Shown piece after piece: positions 8,027 to 15,148 of a stretch of 15,148 nt of DNA (position 1 is its first letter; the number at the start of each line of letters is the position of its first letter). Position numbers and translations under genes: made by a program. The notes below the pieces were generated by a model. It did no database searches, was not told the DNA's origin, and was given only the letters and a program-made list of their open reading frames with translations. This DNA comes from Pseudomonadota bacterium (GTDB taxonomy: Bacteria > Pseudomonadota > Gammaproteobacteria > Burkholderiales > Burkholderiaceae_C), in contig JAEWVY010000378.1 in the NCBI GenBank assembly GCA_023396625.1, positions 1 through 15,148 of the forward strand. The letters run 5' to 3'.

Positions 8027-9580
8027 TCATTGGTGGCTGGGCAGGCAGGCGGTGAGCGGCGCGGGCCACGCGCTCTCGGCGGCCCACAGGCGCATGGCCT
8101 CGATGTCAGGGGCCAGGTAGCGGTCCTGTTCGAGGAAGGCTACCTTCTCGCGGATGGCGGCGAACTGCGCCTCGATCAGCGGGGAAGATTTCAGCGAGCG
8201 GTCGAACGCCATGCCCTGCACGGCCGACATGGCTTCGATGCCCACGATCACGGCCGTGTTGCGGGCCATGTCCAGCAGGCGACGCCCGGCGTAGGTGGCC
8301 ATGGACACATGGTCCTCCTGGTTGGCCGAGGTGGGCAGGCTGGTCACGCTGCTGGGATTGGCCAGGCACTGGTTTTCAGCGGCCAGGGCGGCGGCCGTCA
8401 CCTGCGCGATCATGAAGCCCGAGTTCACGCCGCTGTCGCGGATCAGGAAAGCCGGCAGGCCCGACAGGCCGGTGTCCAGCAGCAGCGCGAGGCGCCGCTC
8501 CGAAATGGCGCCGATCTCGGACAGCGCCAGCGCGATGATGTCGGCCGCGAAGGCCACGGGCTCGGCGTGGAAGTTGCCGCCCGAGATCACCTCGCCCGTA
8601 TCGGTGAACACCAGCGGGTTGTCGGACGCGGCGTTCGCCTCGATGCGCAGCACGCGCGCGGCATGCGCGAGGTTGTCCAGGCAGGCGCCCATCACCTGGG
8701 GCACGCAGCGAATCGAGTAAGGATCCTGCACCCGGCCGCAGTGCGGGTGCGAAGGGTCGATGGCGCTGCCCTCGAGCAGCGCCCGCACCGCGGCCGCCAC
8801 GGCGATCTGGCCGGCCTGGCCGCGTGCCTCGTGGATGCGCGCATCGAACGGCTTGACCGAGCCCTTGATGGCTTCGAGCGTGAGCGCACTCGCCACGAGG
8901 CCCGCCGCGAACACACTCTCGGCACCGAACAGGCCCGCCAGCGCGAGCGCCGTCGACACCTGCGTGCCGTTGAGCAGCGCCAGACCTTCCTTCGGCGCCA
9001 GCACAAAGGGCGCCAGGCCCACGGCCGCCATGGCCTCGCGGCCCGAAACGACCTGGCCCCGGACCTTGGCCTGGCCCTCGCCGATCAGCACGCAAGCCAG
9101 GTGCGCCAGCGGCGCGAGGTCGCCCGAGGCACCCACCGAGCCCTTGGCCGGAATCACGGGGAGCACGTCGGCATTGGCCAGGGCCAGCAGCGCGTCGACC
9201 AGGGCCGGACGCACGCCCGAATGGCCGCGCGCCAGGCTCACGGCCTTGGTGGCCAGCACCATGCGCACCACGGCGTCGGGCAGGGGTTCGCCCGTGCCCA
9301 CGCTGTGCGACAGCACCAGGTTGCGCTGCAGCTCGGCCAGGCGGTCGTGGGCGATCTTGGTGCTGGCGAGCTTGCCGAAGCCGGTGTTGATGCCATAGAC
9401 CACTTGGTCCTCGTCCACGATGCGCTGCACCGTGGCCTCGGCGGCCCGCATGCCCGCGAGCGCGGCGGGGTCCAGCGCCAGGCGCACGCCGCCGGCGCTC
9501 AGGCGGCGCAGCTCGGCCAGGCTCACATGGCCAGGGCGCAGCACCAGGGTATCGGAGGAGGCTTGGGTTGCAGTGGTCAT
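8027..9580 (-). CDS. hutH: Histidine ammonia-lyase HutH
   Basis: HutH deaminates L-histidine non-oxidatively to trans-urocanate and ammonia, the entry step of the pathway. The 517-residue protein carries the Ala151-Ser152-Gly153 tripeptide (context GSVGASGDLAPLAH) that cyclises to the MIO electrophile, and the catalytic Tyr62 in VYGINTGFGKL. Later family motifs include SDNPLVF, GNFHAEP and the QEDHVSM segment. The reading frame is open up to an ATG at 9631, but I chose the ATG at 9580. It gives the usual family length and N-terminus, has AGGA 8 nt upstream, and leaves the HutC-like operator outside the coding region. The 9631 start would overlap the end of hutC. The gap from hutC is 43 bp and contains the operator, so hutHU can be transcribed separately as well as by read-through. 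Confidence 0.96.
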   Translation of the reverse strand: MTTATQASSDTLVLRPGHVSLAELRRLSAGGVRLALDPAALAGMRAAEATVQRIVDEDQVVYGINTGFGKLASTKIAHDRLAELQRNLVLSHSVGTGEPLPDAVVRMVLATKAVSLARGHSGVRPALVDALLALANADVLPVIPAKGSVGASGDLAPLAHLACVLIGEGQAKVRGQVVSGREAMAAVGLAPFVLAPKEGLALLNGTQVSTALALAGLFGAESVFAAGLVASALTLEAIKGSVKPFDARIHEARGQAGQIAVAAAVRALLEGSAIDPSHPHCGRVQDPYSIRCVPQVMGACLDNLAHAARVLRIEANAASDNPLVFTDTGEVISGGNFHAEPVAFAADIIALALSEIGAISERRLALLLDTGLSGLPAFLIRDSGVNSGFMIAQVTAAALAAENQCLANPSSVTSLPTSANQEDHVSMATYAGRRLLDMARNTAVIVGIEAMSAVQGMAFDRSLKSSPLIEAQFAAIREKVAFLEQDRYLAPDIEAMRLWAAESAWPAPLTACLPSHQ

Positions 9581-9589
9581 CGGTTCAGT

Positions 9590-9603
9590 CCTGTATATAC
9601 AAG
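9590..9603. promoter_or_regulatory. HutC operator upstream of hutH
   Basis: CCTGTATATACAAG contains the perfect 10-bp palindrome TGTATATACA and differs by one base from an ideal CTTGTATATACAAG. HutC repressors of Pseudomonas recognise a TGTA-N2-TACA core of this kind (CTTGTATGTACAAG-like). It lies 9 nt upstream of the hutH start, at the edge of the ribosome site, and 20 nt after the hutC stop. On the minus strand the TATACA could double as a -10 hexamer, so a bound repressor would block RNA polymerase; the -35 match is poor and I do not assert one. Confidence 0.75.
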
Positions 9604-9623
9604 TTGGCACAAGCGAAAAATTC

Positions 9624-10412
9624 CTATCCAAACACCGGGTTGCCGTCCGCGCGGAAGCGGCTGCCCAGGCGGTAGCGCGAGGCGGGGTGCAGGCAGCGCA
9701 CCATGGTCACGGGCACGCCCCGGCTCCAGGTGCGCCGCGTGAGCAGCAGGCAGGGCTGCGCCGGCTCCATTTCCAGAAGCTGGGCCTGCTCCACCGTGGG
9801 CAGCACGGCGTCGACCACATGCTCCACCTGGTCGAACGGCACGTTGCGCACGAGAAATTCCGAAGGCTGGAGGCGCGTGAAGTCCTGCTTGGCGAACTGG
9901 GGCACCACGCGCGGGTTCACGTAGCGGTCCTCGAGCTGCACGGGCACGCCGTCTTCGAGGTGCACGCACACGGCGTGGAACACCGACTCGCCCGTGTGCA
10001 TGTCGAGCGCGGCCGCCACCTCCATGGTGGCCGAGACGCGCTCCACCGTGAGCACCTTGCAGCGGTAGTCGTGCCCGCGTTGGCGGATCTCGCTCGCCAG
10101 GTTGGCGATCTGCAGCAGCGTGGATCGGGGTTTGTCCTCGGCCACGAAGCTGCCCACGCCCGCCACGCGCACAATGCGCCCTTGCTCGGTTAGTTCGCGC
10201 AGCGCGCGGTTCACCGTCATGCGTGACATGCCGAACTGCATCACCAGGTCGTTCTCGGACGGCAGGCGGTCGCCGGCCTTCCAGGAGCCGTCCTGGATCT
10301 TGCGCGCGATGTGGTCCTTGATCTGCTGGTACAGCGCGAGCGCCGGCGTGTCGGGCCGCGCGGTGGGCCGTGCGACCTTGGCGCTGGAGCGGACGTGGGA
10401 GACTGTGGCCAT
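9624..10412 (-). CDS. hutC: Histidine utilisation repressor HutC (GntR family)
   Basis: HutC is a repressor that leaves its operators when urocanate binds. The 262-residue protein has a GntR winged helix-turn-helix at about 26-92 (ALYQQIKDHIARKIQDGSW, then GDRLPSENDLVMQFGMSRMTVNRALRELTEQGRIVRVAGVGSFVAE) and a C-terminal UTRA ligand domain (about 95-255), the arrangement of HutC, FarR and TreR. A 20-residue Ala/Pro/Arg-rich tail precedes the DNA-binding domain. The ATG at 10412 is 17 bp after the ATPase stop; no strong ribosome site is visible. An open frame continues upstream, but it only shadows the ATPase gene. Its place between the first importer and hutH, with HutC-like sites upstream of both, argues that it represses both units and itself. 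Confidence 0.94.
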   Translation of the reverse strand: MATVSHVRSSAKVARPTARPDTPALALYQQIKDHIARKIQDGSWKAGDRLPSENDLVMQFGMSRMTVNRALRELTEQGRIVRVAGVGSFVAEDKPRSTLLQIANLASEIRQRGHDYRCKVLTVERVSATMEVAAALDMHTGESVFHAVCVHLEDGVPVQLEDRYVNPRVVPQFAKQDFTRLQPSEFLVRNVPFDQVEHVVDAVLPTVEQAQLLEMEPAQPCLLLTRRTWSRGVPVTMVRCLHPASRYRLGSRFRADGNPVFG

Positions 10413-10429
10413 GGGGCGGGCGTCCGGAT

Positions 10430-11208
<779 letters not shown>

Positions 11209-11212
<4 letters not shown>

Positions 11213-12045
11213 CGCAGGGCACTCCAGGCAAACAGACGGCGATTGACGAACTTGAAGAAGGCATCCGACACCAGCCCGATGAGGCCGATGACGATGATGC
11301 CGAAGATGATCTGGCCCGTGTTCAGCAGTGCCTGGCTGTCGGTGATCATGTGGCCGATGCCCGAGGACGAGCCGATCAACTCGGCCACGATCACGTAAGT
11401 CCAGGCCCAGCCCAGTACGAGGCGCAGGCTCTCGGCGATGTCGGGCGCGGCGCCTGGGATCAACACGCGGCGAACGATGCCCATGGGCGTCGCGCCCAGG
11501 GTGTAGGCCGCTTCGACCAGGTCCTTGCGGGCATTGCCCACGGTCACGGCCACCATCAGGATGATCTGGAACACCGAGCCGATGAAGATCACGAGCAGCT
11601 TCTGCAGCTCGCCCAGGCCCGCCCACAGGATCAGGAGCGGGATGAAGGCCGAGGCCGGCAGGTAGCGACAGAACGACACGAAGGGCTCCAGGAATGCCTC
11701 CACACCCTTGTGCGCGCCCATCGCGATGCCCAGGGGCACCGCGATGACGGCGGCCAGCACGAAGCCGCCCACCACGCGCCATACGGTCATGCCGATGTCG
11801 TGCAGGAAACCGAACTCGGTGAAGAGCAGCCAGCCTTCCTTGGCCATGGTGATGGGACTGGCCAGGAACGTGGGCGACACGAAGCCGCCCAGCGTGAACA
11901 CCGCCCACAGGCCAAGGAACACCACGAAGAATGCGAGCCCCAGCACCAGCCGCGTCCGGGTGCTCACAGGTTCCAACGGGGCCAGGGCCCGGCGGCGCGG
12001 CCGCTCCGTCCCCAACGAAGGTGCAACACCCATCACGCGACTCAT
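11209..12045 (-). CDS. NitT/TauT-type ABC transporter permease (SsuC/TauC-like)
   Basis: An integral inner-membrane subunit of 278 residues from the chosen start. After a basic cytoplasmic N-terminus (to about 32) there are hydrophobic segments near 33-53, 91-109, 131-143, 150-170, 208-225 and 244-262. The coupling loop EAAYTLGATPMGIVRRVLIP (178-197) and RYLPASAFIPLLILWAGLGE (127-146) mark the SsuC/TauC family. The frame is open to 12102, but that start would overlap the binding-protein gene. The ATG at 12045 lies 25 bp after that gene's stop with a GA-rich stretch (AAGAGAG) upstream. One permease gene implies a homodimer. Confidence 0.92.
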
Positions 12046-12070
12046 CTCTCGGCTCTCTTGCTGTGGGGGC

Positions 12071-13036
12071 TTATTTGATGAAGCTGCCGTCGTACATGGC
12101 ACCGTAGTTTTCGGGCAGCTTGCGGATCACGCCGGCTTCTAGCAGGATGGCGGCGGCGTCTTTCATGAACGCCGTCAGCTCGCTCGCAAAGAACTTCTGG
12201 TTGGCCGCCTTGTCTTGCCAGCGCAGGTAGGCCGACGACTTGGCGAAGGCCTCGCCCGTCTGCTTGACGGCCGCGCCCATGAGGTCGTTGGACTTGGCCG
12301 CGTCGGCCTTGATCATGTCCAGCGCCTCGAAATACGAATTGGCCAGGGCCTGCGCGGCCTTGGGGTTGGCCTTGAGCCAGGCCGGATCGCAGCCCACGGT
12401 GTCCATCACCATGGGGTAGTCCAGCGTGGTGGCCAGAATCTTGCCGGCCTGCGGGTTGGCGCGCACGGTGGAGAGGTACGGCTCATAGGTCATGGCCGCA
12501 TCGTTCTGGCCCGACACGAAGGCCTGCGCGGCCGGCTGCGGCTCCAGCGAGACGATCTTCACGTCCTTGAGGCTCATGCCGTTCTTGGACAGCATCCAGG
12601 CCAGGCCGAAGTACGGGGCCGTGCCGGGGGCGCTGACGCCCACGGTCTTGCCCTTCAGGTCGGCAAAGCCCTTGACGTCATTGCGCACGGCCAGGCCGTC
12701 GGCGCCGTAGGATTTGTCCATCTGGAAGATCTGCACGATGGGCACGCCGTTGGCGTTCCAGGCCACGTGCGTTTCCACCGTGGTGGCGGCGCACTGGATG
12801 GCTTTCGAAGCCAGAGCCAGATGGCGGTCCTTCTGGGGGATCATCTTGAGCTCCACGTCGAGCCCGTGCCGCTTGAATATGCCGGCCTTCTGGGCCAGCG
12901 TCAGCGGCGCAAAGCCGGTCCAGCCCGACATGCCCAGCGCAAGCTTCGTCTCCTGGGCCTGGGCGGGTGAAACCAACCCCGCCGCACAGACGCACGCCGC
13001 CATCAGCGGCGCCATTTTCTTGATCATTCGATGCAT
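12071..13036 (-). CDS. NitT/TauT-type periplasmic solute-binding protein
   Basis: This is the receptor of the first importer and the first gene of the hut transcription unit. The 321-residue precursor has a signal peptide (MHRMIKK, hydrophobic core, likely cleavage AQA|QE after residue 27). A SsuA/TauA/NMT1-like type II binding-protein fold follows, with GMSGWTGFAPLTLAQKAGIFKRHGLDVEL, a DLKGKTVGVSAPGTAPYFGLAWML segment for the second lobe contact, and a C-terminal helix-rich part. The ATG at 13036 follows AGGAG at 6 nt; a GTG one codon earlier (13039) is possible but too close to that site. Proteins of this family bind nitrate, taurine, alkanesulfonates, thiamine precursors or aromatic acids, so the ligand is open. 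In this context histidine, urocanate or another imidazole compound is a reasonable inference. Confidence 0.9.
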   Translation of the reverse strand: MHRMIKKMAPLMAACVCAAGLVSPAQAQETKLALGMSGWTGFAPLTLAQKAGIFKRHGLDVELKMIPQKDRHLALASKAIQCAATTVETHVAWNANGVPIVQIFQMDKSYGADGLAVRNDVKGFADLKGKTVGVSAPGTAPYFGLAWMLSKNGMSLKDVKIVSLEPQPAAQAFVSGQNDAAMTYEPYLSTVRANPQAGKILATTLDYPMVMDTVGCDPAWLKANPKAAQALANSYFEALDMIKADAAKSNDLMGAAVKQTGEAFAKSSAYLRWQDKAANQKFFASELTAFMKDAAAILLEAGVIRKLPENYGAMYDGSFIK

Positions 13037-13124
13037 CACCTGCTCCTGTATGAGAAAAACACAAGGCCCATGCGGGTGGCAACAGGCCCCGCTTCCTGGC
13101 GGAAATCATCGTGACCCCAATGTA

Positions 13125-13138
13125 CTTGTCTATACAGG
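13125..13138. promoter_or_regulatory. HutC operator upstream of the first importer
   Basis: CTTGTCTATACAGG matches the ideal CTTGTATATACAAG at 12 of 14 positions and keeps the TTGT and TATACA half-sites of the hutH-proximal operator. It lies about 89 nt upstream of the binding-protein ATG, a distance that leaves room for a promoter and leader. No convincing -35/-10 pair is visible, so no promoter is claimed. Occurrence of the same uncommon motif at both likely transcription starts of the cluster supports a functional role. Confidence 0.65.
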
Positions 13139-13184
13139 GTAAACACCTAATTCCCCTCACGATCCCACCAGAAAAGACGGCCGA

Positions 13185-13201
13185 TTCCCATCGCCTGGGA
13201 A
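13185..13201. repeat. Hairpin 1 in the hut-recQ gap
   Basis: TTCCCA and TGGGAA form a 6-bp stem around the loop TCGCC. It is the hairpin nearest the hut operator. No T-run follows directly. Confidence 0.45.
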
Positions 13202-13202
13202 G

Positions 13203-13216
13203 ACATCCGAAGATGT
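13203..13216 (-). repeat. Hairpin 2, short stem with UUCG-type loop on the minus strand
   Basis: On the minus strand this reads ACATC-TTCG-GATGT, a 5-bp stem closed by C(UUCG)G, which as RNA is the unusually stable UUCG tetraloop. The plus-strand reading has loop CGAA, which is less stable. This gives weak evidence that the minus strand is the transcribed one. Confidence 0.45.
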
Positions 13217-13246
13217 GCCGGGCATCGATGAACAGGGTGCCCGGCA
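13216..13246. repeat. Hairpin 3, 9-bp GC-rich inverted repeat
   Basis: TGCCGGGCA (13216-13224) and TGCCCGGCA (13238-13246) are perfect 9-bp arms around a 13-nt loop. The arm shares one base with hairpin 2, so the two would stack or compete. Confidence 0.5.
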
Positions 13247-13298
13247 GATCCCCGACCCAAGGCGAGCAAGAACGATGCCCAAATCGCGCACTTTTCAA

Positions 13299-13323
13299 GC
13301 CCAGGCTGCGCCGAAGCCTGGGC
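13299..13323. repeat. Hairpin 4, 9-bp GC-rich inverted repeat
   Basis: GCCCAGGCT (13299-13307) and AGCCTGGGC (13315-13323) are perfect 9-bp arms around a 7-nt loop, about 170 nt upstream of the recQ start. No T-run follows on either strand. Confidence 0.5.
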
Positions 13324-13492
13324 AGGAGGCTGGGGGTTGGCAAGGGCCTCGGCGCATGGCCCGCCGACCCGGCGAAAATGGCGGCTGCGCCAATCAGCGT
13401 GTGCGCTGCGGGCTTGAGCGGCAGGTCATGAAGCCTGTGGTTCGTCGGGCCGCAGCATCTGAAACCCTTGCCAGTCGCTTCGACCATCCAAC

Positions 13493-15148
<1,656 letters not shown>

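Larger units (their letters stand above)
13139..13492. other. 354-bp gap between the hut cluster and recQ, rich in hairpins
   Basis: I find no convincing protein gene here; the open frames that cross it have no family resemblance. It must hold the 5' region of recQ (plus strand) and anything upstream of the hut operator. Four short inverted repeats lie in 13185-13323, listed separately. None is followed by a T-run on either strand, so they do not look like intrinsic terminators. A small RNA cannot be excluded, but I do not recognise a known family. Confidence 0.5.

Noticed and set aside
9581..9631. Upstream ATG at 9631 for hutH, adding 17 residues
   Set aside because: It would overlap the end of hutC, place the HutC-like operator inside the coding region and give an N-terminus without family similarity.
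8030..9742. Long plus-strand open frame of 570 codons opposite hutH
   Set aside because: It lies antisense to a fully recognisable hutH, its product is rich in Arg, His, Gly and Gln without a family pattern, and such mirror frames are expected opposite high-GC genes.
13299..13323. Hairpin 4 as an intrinsic terminator
   Set aside because: No T-run follows on either strand and no gene ends nearby in a suitable direction.

Overview
The window is a high-GC stretch, probably from a betaproteobacterium of the Comamonadaceae (Acidovorax/Delftia/Comamonas-like). That placement rests on protein character and gene order recognised from memory, not on a search. Positions 1 to about 13,036 are filled by one co-directional minus-strand histidine-utilisation (hut) cluster. 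A divergent plus-strand recQ begins at 13,493 and runs off the right edge.

Read in the direction of transcription (right to left), the cluster starts with a NitT/TauT-type ABC importer: binding protein 13036-12071, permease 12045-11209, ATPase 11212-10430. Next come the GntR-family repressor gene hutC (10412-9624), hutH histidine ammonia-lyase (9580-8027) and hutU urocanase (7994-6279). An IclR-family regulator gene (6197-5418) follows. After it lies a second importer of the polar amino-acid (GlnH/GlnP/GlnQ) type: binding protein 5357-4608, permease 4574-3906, ATPase 3909-3127. The cluster ends with hutD (3114-2512), hutI imidazolonepropionase (2484-1171) and hutF formimidoylglutamate deiminase (1205 to the left edge, incomplete). 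The enzymes describe the five-step route histidine > urocanate > imidazolonepropionate > formiminoglutamate > formylglutamate. The last enzyme, formylglutamate amidohydrolase (HutG), is not in the window and would be expected to the left.

Two sites resembling the HutC operator (ideal CTTGTATATACAAG) lie just upstream of hutH (9590-9603) and upstream of the first importer (13125-13138). This suggests that HutC controls both units and its own gene. A perfect 19-bp palindrome directly before the iclR-type gene (6210-6228) is a candidate operator for a second regulatory layer over the distal half.

The points most worth a second look are these. The GlnH-like binding protein keeps the carboxylate-binding Arg but has lost residues that hold the ligand alpha-ammonium group, which fits a deaminated ligand such as urocanate. 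A NitT/TauT-type importer of unknown ligand appears to sit under a HutC operator. An IclR regulator is nested inside the hut genes. The 354-bp gap between the hut cluster and recQ carries four short hairpins.
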